Assembly (NCBI RefSeq): GCF_933775445.1
Contig: NC_065878.1
Coordinates: forward strand, 15,635,395-15,699,394
DNA: 64,000 bases
From: Argentina anserina
Taxonomy: Eukaryota; Streptophyta; Magnoliopsida; Rosales; Rosaceae
Direction: 5' to 3'
Of this stretch, positions 22,999-35,188 are shown piece by piece. The notes under the pieces are model-generated. The model was not told where the DNA came from and ran no database searches. It saw only the letters and a list, made by a program, of their open reading frames with translations. The position numbers were made by a program, and so were the translations under genes. Each line of letters starts with the position of its first letter. The stretch's first letter is position 1.

Positions 22999-25900
22999 CT
23001 ACGAGTTTCTGAACTCCAACTTAGAGTCAGTACCACGTCTATTATACAAAGAACCCACACCTGGAACTTCAGAATGTGCAGAAAGAGGCTGGAAGTTTGT
23101 ATTTCCAACAAACCAATAGAGAGCCCATTTCAAATCGCACAGAGTATACTTGAGAGCTTTGGTCCAATTCTCCTGCTTATTGAAGCTTTGAGTAATAGTA
23201 TAGTTTTCCACCTTATCATTCTCAATTCTGCAAATGAAAAAGGTGGAATTAAAGAGTATGAAGAAAGAAGTCTTTGCGTCAAGTATGAACATTACTTTAA
23301 GACTTACTTATAGGGCAATTTAAAACATTTTTCAGGTGGTATGTTGTTTTCTTTGTCCTTGGAATTTGCAAACTCAGCAAAGTCCTTAAGGCATGTCAAG
23401 AAAAATGTCATTGCTTTGTCGTAACGAGTGCTCCAGAACAAATTCACTGGACCGAACCTAACAAATACTCAAACCAATTATAATCCAACAAAATGTACAA
23501 AGATGATATTGTAAATGAAATAGCAAACCACAGTCTGAATATCAATTAGGTACACTTCTATGCTTAAGAAAGAAAGAGATATAAACATTGGTGACATGCT
23601 TATTAACATATTATAAGACGCTGTTAAAAATTTACGATATGGAATATACATACGATATCAGGAAAAATCATCATGGGAATACTTACAGTTCATAAGTATT
23701 GTTGCTGCTGTCCACAATCCGAGGGTAGCTACCCATAGGAAGTATTTTAATCCGATATCTAGAAGATAATGAATCAAGGTCATTTCAATTAAAACTATTA
23801 AGAAGTCAATTTAACAAGAGCTTAATAACAAATATGATGTGCCTCATGAAAAGCATACTGGAATTTTGGCCGGAAGTACTGACACATCGTATGGAGGAGA
23901 AGGCAGGCTTGACCCCAGGCAGCATTTATCTCATCCCATTCGACCTGTGTTTTCAAAAACAATAAACATCAATATGCCGACCCTGAAAATATAAGGGAAA
24001 ATCAAATAACTAGTCATCTGAAAATTTTCAAGGACAGGGAATGCATGTTTCGCTCTCTAACCGGAATTTTAGGAAGTCGTCCAAGACGAAAATTGTTTAT
24101 AGTTCCAAATTCACCATCATGCCAGATAGGAAAGGCATCATTGAGCACATTAGTTCGTTTCAACACCTCTAAGTGTGCCTGTGAAACTTCAATTTTGGCC
24201 AAAATTGCATCTCTCTCTTCCTGTCAACCAAAAAGATTCTATTCAGACACAGAAGGAAAAAGCCAACAAGGCATAAAAAGAATATATAAAATGATTTCCT
24301 CCAACTTTCTTAAACTTGTTACAAGAAAAGTCAAGTTAAGGTATCAACCATCCGTAAAACACATGAAAACTATTTGACTGAAAAGGGAGGGGCGAACTCA
24401 CTGTCTTGGTCCATGAAAGTATCCATTCTACAATCGTAACATACATATACAAAAAACATTGCACACAACTCTTCTGAAGACCACAGTACATAAGTTAGGC
24501 CTGAGATTAACAACGGCGTAAAACTATTTTGGAAAATAGTTGGCCACAGAACCAGAAAACTCCATTTGTGATCCAAACGATATAAATTTGCAAACAAATA
24601 CGCCGGAAATTGTACTTTTTAGACAACTAAAGTGTAATTGCCAAAAAAGAAGACAAGCAATGGAGAAAATTATTAGACACCTGATTCGAAATCAATTGAA
24701 ACTGGAAAGTGTTGAACTCGTGCCAGTACCTGTAACAAGTTAGGTTTCAGGCAAAGTCAGTAATGAAGTTTTTCAAAGGTCTACATATATAAGTCAATCA
24801 TAAGAGATGAATCTGAAACACAATAATAGACACTTGATATTCATCAGGATACTTCAACCTAAGCATTAGGAGATGAAAATTACCGCTCCTCTAATTCCTT
24901 AAATCGCCCAGACTTTAAGTCAAGTTCCTTCAGTTCGGCATTTACTTCTGCATTCTGTTTCTCCATTTCTGCAATTGCTGCTTCAAGTTTTCTCTCTTCT
25001 TCCTCAATCTGAAAGAGAATCCACAAAGGATCAGATCAACTTAGAGACTTCAGTTTGAAACATCTCAATTCTAATAGACCAATAGGACATATCACATTTC
25101 TGAAACTCGTTGGTCATTACTGCCTGAGTTTATGTATGCTAGCAACTTGACCCTGAACTTAGAAAACCCTCATTGCAATAATGCAGAATGGAATATTGAC
25201 CACAAGGAATGCTAGTAAAAAAACAGGACAAACTCATTATGCATAAACAGCATGTTCCAAGTGAGCACCTTCAGCTTTTCCTTGAGAAAATCCGCCTCAC
25301 TAAGCTCTTCCCTCGTTTCACCCTCCAACCTCTTAAGACAGGACTCGTACGCCATGATGTCTCTATTCACATCTTCCACCTCCTTGTCAAGTTTATTCGA
25401 CAATACCTTCATGCATTCAAGGCATAAAGGTTGCTCAACCTAGAGATGTAACCAGAAAATACATGTCATAACTAACAGTTCAATAACAATTTCTGTCACC
25501 ACCAATAGAAGTACACAATCAATGGAGGCTAATGAATCACTCGGAATTATGTACAATAATACATACTTGTGTTTGCGTGGTGGCAATTTCAAATGCCCGT
25601 TTCAGGAGAGTTATAGTCGAGTGAAATCCAGAATTGTTAGGTTGAAATGGGCCATTTGGACCTCCATCCGGTGACGGCAATTGAGCCCCACTGCCATCCA
25701 CCGAGGACTCCGATTTATAAACAACTACAAACGATTCATCCATTGCTTTCCCAGTATGGCTTGCATTGCCTGCCCCGCCACGGGGGCGGGGAGGCACTCC
25801 CTGTGCCTGAGGTCTTTGCTTCGGTAACACAACAAACGAATTGTCCATCTTCGACGCCAGCACGCTGTTCGCCCCATGCATCGATGAACCCTGCATGCCT

Positions 25901-26424
25901 GCACATGTTCATCACCAACCCAACTGATTAACAAACACATAACAACATGAATCTTATTCCAATATATGAGCTTTCTCGACATTCGAATAATAAGCCCATT
26001 TCAATTCAATCCAAGTCCCACTACTATTCCAGCTAAGCTTCCAGAGAAAAAGGGTTGCATTCTTAATCAATCAAAAGCTGAAAACCAATAGAAGGGTCTC
26101 TATCAAAACACATGAGCTCAATATTTCGACCAAAAGGTTAAGAATTTATTGTTATTCTCAGCTTGAACTATAACTGAAAATCTAAAAGAGCAATAATTTA
26201 ACACAAACTCCATCTCAAATCTACAAAAACCATATAATATCCCAAACGAGATTCTAAGAACTTGGAAAGAAGAACACGAAGGACTAACCAGAACGCGAGA
26301 AATCGTTGAAGAACTTGTCAGCGTAGGAATCGGCGCCGACGATGCAAAGGGAGTGGCGGCAATTCTGGCAGACCCATCGGGGCAAACTCGGATCCACCGT
26401 TAAGCTCCGACCCTTATCACCCAT
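22999..26424 (-). CDS. ATG6: Beclin-1 family autophagy protein ATG6/VPS30
   Basis: Ten exons on the minus strand: 26289-26424, 25569-adjacent exon 25567-25898, 25269-25439, 24884-25008, 24681-24729, 24062-24220, 23859-23944, 23687-23758, 23308-23457 and 22999-23227. They total 1509 nt, or 502 aa (Arabidopsis ATG6 is close to 517). Start [20 protein letters not shown] leads into the conserved Cys motif (VCQNCRHS). MDNSFVVLP and [12 protein letters not shown] follow near 60-110, then a coiled coil at about 160-265 ([18 protein letters not shown]). The C-terminal evolutionarily conserved domain runs from [10 protein letters not shown] to [20 protein letters not shown]6 is the regulatory subunit of the class III PI3-kinase (VPS34) complex in autophagy and vacuolar sorting, and is needed for pollen germination in Arabidopsis. 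All introns are GT-AG and no lesion is seen. The C-terminus ([11 protein letters not shown]) is slightly divergent. Confidence 0.95.
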
Positions 26425-26883
26425 ATCCGAATTGGCTCTGTTTTCAACTGTGGAAATCGAATTGGAGACAAAAGTCGATGATTAAGAAAACACAGAGAGG
26501 ACTTTGGGTTTCTGAGAAGCTCACCAAAGAACACAACCGCAGTAAGTTTCTGTTCTATCTCTTTTTGTCTCTTCTTTTTTCAGTTGGGTTTTTGTTTCCT
26601 TTGCGAGATTGAATTCGGAGATTTTTACCTTTTAGTCTCCTCTGTGGTAAATTAATAATTTAACCTTTTCCTGAACCGACGTATTTACCCTCGCACCACT
26701 CCGCTGCTCTGCGTCCGCCGCCGAACTTCCGACGGAGCCACCCCACTTGCGAGAACTCTAGTTATTTTCCACCAACCAATCGAGTTGAGGGGCACTAGCT
26801 CTATGAGATACATAAAAGGATCTGCATGTAAGTTTATACATGTATATCCTAATGGTCGACTGCGAACAAGAGAAACAAAGCAT
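26425..26883. other. ATG6 5' region
   Basis: This holds the leader and promoter of ATG6. A CT/T-rich tract lies at 26540-26640 and a GC-richer block at 26690-26740. No additional gene is seen before the foldback element. Confidence 0.45.
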
Positions 26884-27970
26884 ATCGATATAGAGTTTTT
26901 TTCACCAACAGTCCCTCAATTCTGGTGTACCTACCAATGTGATACCTCAACTCTTAATCGTACCAATGTGATACTCAGACTCTAGTATTGCTATCATTGA
27001 AGTACTTCCGTTAGTTTTTTTAAACTTTTCCGTTATCTTGGTGACGTGGCAGGTACGTGAGGCCCATAAAGAGGGTTAAAAGACAAAATTAACCTCATCT
27101 GAGAGGAGCAATGTTTTTCCCGCCCTTTACTTTGAGAAAGACACCCAACAATTCCAATTTTGGCGCCAATTTTCCCTCCCTACTCCTTAATTTGTGTCTC
27201 TTATCTAAACTAAAGAACTACCGCCAACCAGTCGACCACAATCTGATAAAACCTAGATCAATCTCATTTTCTATTTTTACCCTAGCACTTATTAAACTAA
27301 CAGAATAAATATAGAAATTTATATGGAACATCTCATTTCCACAATCTCATAAGAATATAGAAACACATAACTTAACGAAATTCAACTACATGTACCATTA
27401 GTTCTTACAAGCAAAAATCATGGCAGATCAACATAAAAGGTGGCAACTAATGGTACTTAAACATGTATTTGAATTTCGTTAAGTTATGTGTTTTGATATT
27501 CTTATGAGATTGTGGAAATGAGATGTTCCATATAAATTTCTATATTTATTCTGTTAGTTTAACAAGTGCTAGGGTAAAAATAGAAAATGAGATTGATCTA
27601 GGTTTTATCAGATTGTGGTCGACTGGTTGGCGGTAGTTCTTTAGTTTAGATAAGAGACACAAATTAAGGAGTAGGGAGGGAAAATTGGCGCCAAAATTGG
27701 AATTGTTGGGTGTCTTTCTCAAAGTAAAGGGCGGGAAAAACATTGCTCCTCTCAGATGAGGTTAATTTTGTCTTTTAACCCTCTTTATGGGCCTCATGTA
27801 CCTGCCACGTCACCAAGATAACGGAAAAGTTTAAAAAAACTAACGGAAGTACTTCAATGATAGCAATACTAGAGTCTGGGTATCACATTGGTACGATTAA
27901 GAGTTGAGGTATCACATTGGTAGGTACACCAGAATTGAGGGACTGTTGGTGAAAAAAACTCATCGATATA
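26884..27970. mobile_element. Large Mutator-like foldback element with 9-bp target duplication
   Basis: The element spans 26893-27961 (1069 bp), flanked by a perfect 9-bp repeat ATCGATATA at 26884-26892 and 27962-27970. Each half is about 500 bp and the halves are inverted copies with only a handful of visible differences. The loop lies at about 27405-27440. Ends read GAGTTTTTTTCACCAACAG and its complement. Because of symmetry an identical 65-codon frame appears on each strand (27111-27308 + and 27546-27743 -); it shows no domain and I do not call it a gene. There is no transposase. Transcripts across it would fold into a roughly 500-bp duplex. Confidence 0.9.
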
Positions 27971-29256
27971 TAGTAGATTTCATTTGTTTGAAGTTGTATA
28001 CTTGTTGAAACGTGTTTGTCATCTCGACCTCACTTCTACGAAACTGACACCATAGTCCTCCAGCTAAGTTCCCGAAGATAAACGCTGATTGTATTCAATA
28101 ACCGTAAACAACTAGTGTGAAGTACGTAATTACATAAGTCTTGAAGAAAGTAAGTTTTTATTAAAGGAAATTGACCAAATGCACACAAATTCTAAGGGGT
28201 GTTTTCAATGTATTGTTTATGAAATTAGTGAGAGTTTTAAAGAAATTTATAGATTTTAAAAGTCTAGATATATTCAATACAGACGTTTAATTATTCGTAC
28301 AAGTCTATGTGTATTCAATTACGATTTTAAAAATGCATTATAAATCCATGAGAGTATAAACATATTCAATTAGGAGTTCAGGACATTTCAAAATGAATAG
28401 AAGTTTATGGGTATTTAAAATATCATTCATACTTATGGAATTATAAACTTATCGAATCTCGTGGACTTTATAGTGTAAAATACACACACCAGAGTTTAAA
28501 AATTGTCTAGCCTCTAGACCAAAGATTTTCATAGACTTTTTCATAGACTTTCTCATTTCATTAAAACATCGATGTTCATCCTCCATCATTTTTCTTTATA
28601 TTCTTCATGTCTTTTGTTTACCAATTATTTTTCCTACAACCCAATATAGTTATTCACCCTTTGATTATTTTCTTCTTCTTTATGTTATGTTCTTACCTTG
28701 TATCTTTATACTTACTAAAACTTTATTCTCAATTGTGGACACATGTCCAATGCTACCAATAAACACAATGACGATGAAAGAAATACATAAGAAACAAAAT
28801 TAAATTTGAAGGGTTTCTCTTACTTTCTTATAAATAATTGAGATTCTCTAATTTCTTTATAATAGACACAACTAATAAATTGCTTAGAATAAATGTAATA
28901 CCCGAAAACTATAGAAATTTTTATTATACTAAATAAATTAAAAGATTTATATACTTATCGATTTAAAAAAAAATTGATTTCGACCGACAGAGGGAAAGAG
29001 ATATATTCAGTAGAACAAGTATACGCCTTAAGTAAACAACATGAAACCTACCAACTTCTTAGTCTAGATTCAATTAAAAAAACATCACAAAGATGGTCAC
29101 CATTTCCTTCATATCAGCTTAGTCCAAATAGGTATTAAGCCTTTAACAAGGCTTGGTCTTAATGCATCCATTCTCTTATGCTTAAGAGACGCAAAGTTTA
29201 TCAACTTCACTGACAGTACCCTTGGTTTAATCGAATCAAGTCTTTTAATGGACCAG

Positions 29257-29296
<40 letters not shown>

Positions 29297-29587
29297 CATA
29301 AAACTAATCGTCGAGCACTGCTGCCATGGACGACGTCGTTATCTGTGAGAACTGATTTACAAGACCATGCCCAAAAACTTTCTCATCTTCTCCTCTATAA
29401 AACCACTCCCCGATTTTAGTGTTTGGTGTGTTTGAAGTTATTTTTCTTGATTTATTTTTGGTCGGGATGTCATAATAAAAATTGTTCTGTAGAAAATTTT
29501 ATTAGCATGCATTAAGTCCCCGTTTAATAGTACCCACGAGGCGTTAGAGAACCAGGCCAACCTAGATGCTTAAGGCACATTCAAGAG
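27971..29587. other. AT-rich intergenic region with repeat fragments
   Basis: No gene is visible. At 28190-28500 the motif TATTCAAT recurs in both orientations, as in MITE interiors, but no paired ends were found. TGTAATACCCGAAAAC at 28894 looks like the first bases of a plant Ty3/gypsy LTR and is probably a truncated fragment. An (AT)n microsatellite lies at about 29261-29292. Confidence 0.4.
29261..29292. repeat. (AT)n microsatellite
   Basis: About 15 uninterrupted TA dinucleotides upstream of copia-2. Confidence 0.9.
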
Positions 29588-29600
29588 TGAAGCGATATAC

Positions 29601-30755
29601 ATGGAACAACCCGAAGGGTTTGTCATTAAAGGTCAAGAAAAGAAAGTGTGCAAATTGGTTAAGTCCCTTTATGGACTTAAACAAGCTCCAAAACAATGGC
29701 ATGAGAAATTTGATAATACATTATTGTCAAATGGTTTCAAAATCAACGAATGTGACAAATGTGTCTATGTGAAAGAGTGTAAAAATGCATGTGTCATTGT
29801 ATGCTTATATGTGGACGATATGCTAATAATGGGAACAAGTAAGGATGTAATTAATCAAACCAATAAGCTAATGCATTCTTCTTTTGATATGAAGGATATG
29901 GGCATAGCCGATGTCATTCTTGGAATTCGGATTCAAAGGAACCCGGATGGTTACACACTTACTCAATCTCATTATGTGGAGAAAGTCCTTAGGAAATTTG
30001 GACATTTTGATGATAGGCCGGTTGTTACTCCATTTGATCCCGCTAGTCATCTTAAGAAGAATCAAGGTGATAGTGTGTCTCAATTGGAATATACACAAGT
30101 TCTTGGGAGCTTGATGTACATAATGAATTGTACAAGACCGGATATAGCATATAGTTTGAGTAGACTTAGTCGTTACTCTCACAATCCCGGAAAAGATCAT
30201 TGGTTTGCACTAGTGAGAGTGCTACGATACCTAAAGTATACAATGGATTATGGATTGCATTATACAAAATATCCTCCCGTATTAGAAGGATATTGTGATG
30301 CTAATTGGATTTCCAATCATTCGGAAAGTAGGTATACAAGTGGTTATGTATTTACACTTGAAGGGGCAGCCGTTTTCTGGAAATCATCGAAGCAAACCGT
30401 GAATACATGTTCGACTATGGAAGCCGAGTTTGTAACCTTAGACAAAGCTGCCGAAGAGGCGGAATGGCTCAAAAACTTCCTAGAGGGTATTTCGTTGTGG
30501 CCAACACCTGTTACGGCCATTTGCATTCATTGTGATAGTATGGCTGCTCTTACAAGAGCTAAGAACCAAATCTACAATGGCAAATCAAGGCATATAAGGC
30601 GACGTCACAAGACAATACGAGACTTGCTCAAAAATGGAATTATTTCCATTGACTATGTAAAATCAAAGGAAAATATAGCGGATCCTTTGACAAAAGGCCT
30701 TAATAGAGAGCAAGTAGTATTTACATCGAGGGGAATGGGCTTAAAGCCAATATAA
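29601..30755 (+). pseudogene. copia-2 RT-RNase H fragment
   Basis: A 384-codon uninterrupted frame covers the C-terminal half of copia RT (CLYVDDMLI) and RNase H ([20 protein letters not shown]), ending GLKPI-stop. The N-terminal half of RT and everything upstream is missing, so the apparent start Met is internal to pol. No stop or frameshift is seen in the retained part, which suggests a fairly recent truncation. Confidence 0.85.
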
Positions 30756-31360
30756 TGAGTCATTACTTGGCGGAAACCTAACTTAGCAACATTGGAGATC
30801 CCATGGTCTAGGTTCAATAGGCAAACTAGTTGGGGAAGACTCAAGACGCATAAACACACATATGTTCATTCCTATGATGCAATTTCATTGTGTTATTCCG
30901 TTGACGTATAGGGATGAATATTACATTATTCTTAATAATGCTAATAGCCTTTGATTAAGGTGGGATAGTACGGACTATTCTTCATTGGCACTACCTATAT
31001 GAGATTGATGTGGGGTCGCATCTTTGGGAACCGAGATGGCTAAGTTCTCTAAAACTCTCATGAAGTAAGGAGTTGTTCAGGACCAAAATGAACATGACCG
31101 TAAGAATTGAAATGTGTATAGATATGACATGTGTGATTTTATTATCTCGATTTACTACAAAACGTGAATAGTTCAAGACTTAAATTCACTCTCACAAAGT
31201 AGATCTGATAAGTATTCACTACGAAAGGTTCAAGTCCAAAAGACACATTTTTCGATGCATTACATATTTAGTTTCTGGAAAATCGATAAAGTTCATTATT
31301 ATCTTATTTTCTATTCAAATGTGGGGTATTGTTAGAGTTTGAATAGAAAATGTGGGGTAT

Positions 31361-32047
31361 TGTTAGAACTTAGTGTGGGATAGAATCTCACATTGAAGAA
31401 GAGCTACTTGCTTGGTTGTTTATAAACAACCACCCATGTGAGCAAGTGAATGGGTGGAATAGCCTAGAGTGGGCTTGATGGGCTTTCTATTGGATTTCTA
31501 ATAGAAAATGATATATATTTAAATATATATTTATATAAAGTCATAGATGGGCCTTGGGCCTTGGGGCTCTGGAAAATTAAATCTAATTATAATTTTTGAA
31601 TTAATAAATTTATTAATTTTTATTATCTTCGGATAAAACCAAAGGTAATAACTGTTACCAACAGTTACAACCTTTTGAACAGTTTTACCTGTTCGAATTT
31701 GATTTTATATAAAGACGACACTGTGTCGTTGTTTTTCCATCGAAAACTTCATCTCTTCTTCATCCTCCCTAAATCGACTTCTCTGAAACACAAATTAAAT
31801 TCGCCAGGGACAAGTTCTTGTGCAAGAACTTGTACCAGATAGTTGTATCCTCAAGATAGACGTCTGAAACTGCAACACAAGTAGGGATGAATTTATGTCT
31901 TAGGTCACTGCAAAGCAGGCCTCTATCTGAATCAAGTTAGTGTTTTCAATCTCGATTTAATTGTTGTTATTGTTTGTTGTTTGATTCAATTCAATTAAAC
32001 TGTTATATATATCTTGTTTGTAATCGTGATTTTGGTTGGTCATAACA
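31361..32047 (+). repeat. copia-2 3' LTR
   Basis: This 687-bp LTR has TGTTAGA...ATAACA ends and an internal TATATAAAG promoter-like element near 31706. It is preceded by a 31-bp tandem duplication of the polypurine tract and LTR start (31319-31349 repeated from 31350). Confidence 0.75.
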
Positions 32048-32762
32048 CCGAGAATAACAAATAACCTCATATAGAGCGGACCAGTTGATCGTCATCGCTG
32101 CATATACAATCAACTTCTCTTAGAACAGTGGTCTCAGACTTGAGTTCAGATTTGGAAGAATATATGGTGATCGTGTGTCAGTGTGAAAGGAGAACAAGTC
32201 TCTCAATTTGATTCCTGAACACGGTAGCGATGGAATATAGCGGCATCTATAAGGGACTCCCTAGTACAGATATACAAGGATCTGTCGTCGACATCCACCC
32301 TCTCCCCCTCACTAGATAATGATGTTTTATAGAGGGGTATAACTGTCTTCTTAGTAACGAATCCGAACGTATTTGTAACGTTTGCGCTCCGGATCCGGTC
32401 ATCTCCAGTGCGTTTCCGAACGTATCCTCGAGTCCAATTATATCACACTGTAAGACTTGTCGGATATCTGTCGCATATGCCCGGAGATGCGTTGGCAAAG
32501 TTCGGATATACTCCCACAAAGACAATTTTAGCCCTATCAGTTTTCTCATTTTACAGCTTGGCTACGTGAAACTTCCCTTGTTATCGTTATACGAAACGAA
32601 TATTAATATTTTGACATCTCAAAAATTACCATAGGGACAAAAGCGTCATTATATAGAACAACACCGAGGAGTAAACAGCCAACTGCGACTGTTGCCCCAA
32701 ATTCAAATCTTGGTTCCCAATCTCAAACCCTAGCAAAGCTTTTCTTCTTGGAATCTTCAACA
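32048..32762. other. Intergenic upstream of the SDE2 locus
   Basis: A 100-codon minus-strand frame at 32247-32549 has no conserved motif and is not supported as a gene. The last ~100 bases before the ATG are the likely 5'UTR of the SDE2 locus. Confidence 0.4.
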
Positions 32763-34727
32763 ATGGCGGACACCACCACCGCGAGCGCCACCACCTACAA
32801 TCTCTTCGTAAACCTCCTAGAAGGCAAAACCCTCAACCTAAAATTCACAACCCCAGAAATCTCCGCCGCCTCCATCAAGCGCCGCCTCTTCGAAATCACC
32901 AACATCCCCCTCCGCCACCAGCGCCTCCTCACCGGCACCCGCCACCTCGATGCTCCGGGGGTCGGCGACGAAGGCGGGGCATAAGAAGACGAACAACTTC
33001 GACGCGTGTAGGGATATGAGTGGGCGGAGGCTGAGGCATGTGAATGCGGAGAATAAGCTGCAGGAGTGGAGGGAGACGGAGGAGCAGAGGAGGATGGAGA
33101 AGAAGGGGGAGGAGTTTCTGAGGAGCTTGGCGACGCGGCGGCGGAGAAGTATGTGAAGAAGTGTAAGGAGGAGTCGGCGAGGTGGTGGATGCGGTGAAGG
33201 AGGCTATGAGTGGGAAGAGGAAGGGGAAGAAGACGGAGCCCAAGTCGAAAAGGGTGAAGCTTTGGTGAGTGTTTTTTTGTTTGTTTGTTGGTTTCGTGTT
33301 TGATTGTGTGCATTTTGTTTGTTTTGTGTTGATTATATGCATTTTGTGGTAGGAAGTTGGTTTTGTTAGGATTAGATGTTTAGTGCTTAGTAATATGTGT
33401 GGATGATAGGTGCTTTAGAATCTTGAGTTTATTGCGATCAGGAAGTGAGGTACTAAGTTTCAATTTTAGTGGCTAGTTGTTGTGCTTTAGATATGTGGTT
33501 AAGTGAAGATAAAGTCTTTGTTTGATTTGTGATATTGATTAGAAATGTGGGAGTTTAAACTTAGCTTGGTTAGGCAGGCGAGAAGGTTATTTTAGGTTTA
33601 AAGTAGTTCAGGTGGCAGTATCTAATTCTGTTAGAGGAATAATGAAATACTAAATTCCTTGGATTTGACATACATTGTGGCAACCCTGAAAAATACCGTG
33701 GAATAAGTTTGTTGTTGATATCTAAATAACTTATTTTGTTGTTGTTCAGGGTGGGCAGAAATGACAGTGATACAGAGGAAGATGACAGTGATAATGAAGA
33801 TGAGATGGAGAAATCAACCGTATCTGATAATGGGAATAGCTCAGGTTTGAATAAGGAAGCTGAGGGCAGTTTGAATTCAGTGACTGGTGGGAAACAAGAG
33901 GGTGAGTCTCCAGGTAGAGGCTCATCTGAGAGTGGCTCTGAGGAAGAGAAAGAGAAAGAGAGACATGGTTGTTCGTACTGCTCAAGAATTTCATACGGAG
34001 AAGGATGGGATAATTGAGGATGAGAAGATAGCTATAAGTGCAAGTATACCTTGTTCAGCTCCTGATACTGTTGTTGGAGTAGAAACAATGCAGGATGAAA
34101 AGCTGGATTGCAATGTAATTGAGATGCAACCTCAGGAGATTTCTAAGTCAGATGATGACCAAGGAGTTGAAAGTGCATCGATTTTATCTGAAACCAATGG
34201 TTCTTCAGAGTCCACAGTTGCTAATGGGAACACTGCAGAGATGGAGAAGCCGCTAAATTTTGATGACTTCAATTCAGCAGCAGAAATGGAGGTATGCTTG
34301 TGGAAACTATAATTTTATCATGTAAATATAGGGTTGATGCTTTACCGGATTGAACCCCTATTGAATGCTATCTACACTCTTGAAGTTGATCCACCTTGAA
34401 CTTGAATCAAATTATGATTAATTGAAAGAAATTAAAAATCCCAGTTGCTGTTTATATACCTGTTTTATGGCTTTTGTCAGCTCAGCTTTCACCATCCTTT
34501 CCTATATTATGCTTCTATTGCTTTCACTTCAAATCGTCAATGAGCATATCTTAACTTATTTTGGACCTTCATTGTGGTAGGTTCTCGGGACAGACAAGTT
34601 GAAATCGGAATTGCAAGCCCATGGGTTAAAATGTGGTGGTACTCTGCGAGAGCGTGCTACCAGGTTTTTTATGCTGAAATCTACCCCTATAGAGAAGATT
34701 CCAAAGAAGCTGCTGGCAAAGAAATAA
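32763..34727 (+). pseudogene. SDE2: SDE2-like splicing/genome-stability factor, disrupted
   Basis: Three exons are visible: 32763-33264, 33750-34291 and 34581-34727. The ubiquitin-like N-terminus (YNLFVNLLEGKTLNLKF) is intact. At about 32946-32952 the sequence jumps from RLLTGTRHLD straight to LRGSATKAGHKKTNNFDA, out of frame. About 30 codons are missing, including the GGKGGFGS site where the ubiquitin-like part is cleaved in this family. Further frameshifts lie near 33135 and 33180 and, in exon 2, near 33960. The acidic middle region and the C-terminal SAP-like segment (LKSELQAHGLKCGGTLRERA) remain recognisable, with proper splice sites. Intact SDE2 is a spliceosome-associated protein activated by deubiquitinase cleavage. 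With four lesions a full product is not possible, though assembly error at single-base sites cannot be excluded. Confidence 0.8.
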
Positions 34728-35188
34728 GTACGTGATACGCTTCATATAACCCTTTATATGACTACTTTATAGACCAAGTTTCTCCTGCAATGTATAGATG
34801 GTGGATGAAGTGTTTAACTGTGTATATTTGAATCTATAATGTTCTCAGTTCTTGACTGTGTACTGTTTTTGTGTACCATGACCCTTGGTGGATAATGTCT
34901 GAGCCTTTGACAATTGACTGAAGCAGTAATATGATGCAATCTTCGTTTTTTACTTTAATGGGTCATCAGCAGTATTTGTTTTTTTTCTCTTTTTCTTTAT
35001 TAAATATCCATGCTCCAGAAAGATTGAAATTTAATTGATTGGACATATTTACCTATTAGCCTATGCCTCAGTATAATCACATAAACCCACAAGTGGAGAC
35101 ACGTTCCAAGACTTAGCTAAGGACTCGCAAAATTTTAACCATTATATACAGTAAAGAAGGATTCACTAGAATAAGAGAATAAAAGACA
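34728..35188. other. Intergenic between convergent SDE2 and ATL21 loci
   Basis: Convergent 3' flanks of the two loci with T-rich and A-rich stretches. No gene is seen. Confidence 0.5.

Larger units (their letters stand above)
29588..32047 (+). mobile_element. 5'-truncated Ty1/copia retrotransposon (copia-2)
   Basis: The element begins abruptly inside RT ([11 protein letters not shown]...) and keeps the rest of RT, RNase H, the polypurine tract (TGTGGGGTAT) and a 3' LTR at 31361-32047. No gag, protease, integrase or 5' LTR is present in the window. The LTR starts TGTTAGA and ends CATAACA. Sequence around [17 protein letters not shown] and [15 protein letters not shown] closely matches copia-3 at 50.7-57 kb, so both belong to one lineage. 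Confidence 0.85.

Noticed and set aside
27111..27743. Identical 65-codon frames on opposite strands as genes
   Set aside because: They are mirror images caused by the foldback arms, with no domain, splice or promoter context.
29601..30755. Intact 384-codon frame as a host gene
   Set aside because: It is the RT-RNase H part of a 5'-truncated copia element followed by its LTR.
32247..32549. 100-codon minus-strand frame as a gene
   Set aside because: No recognisable motif, and it lies between an LTR and the SDE2 leader; best explained as chance.
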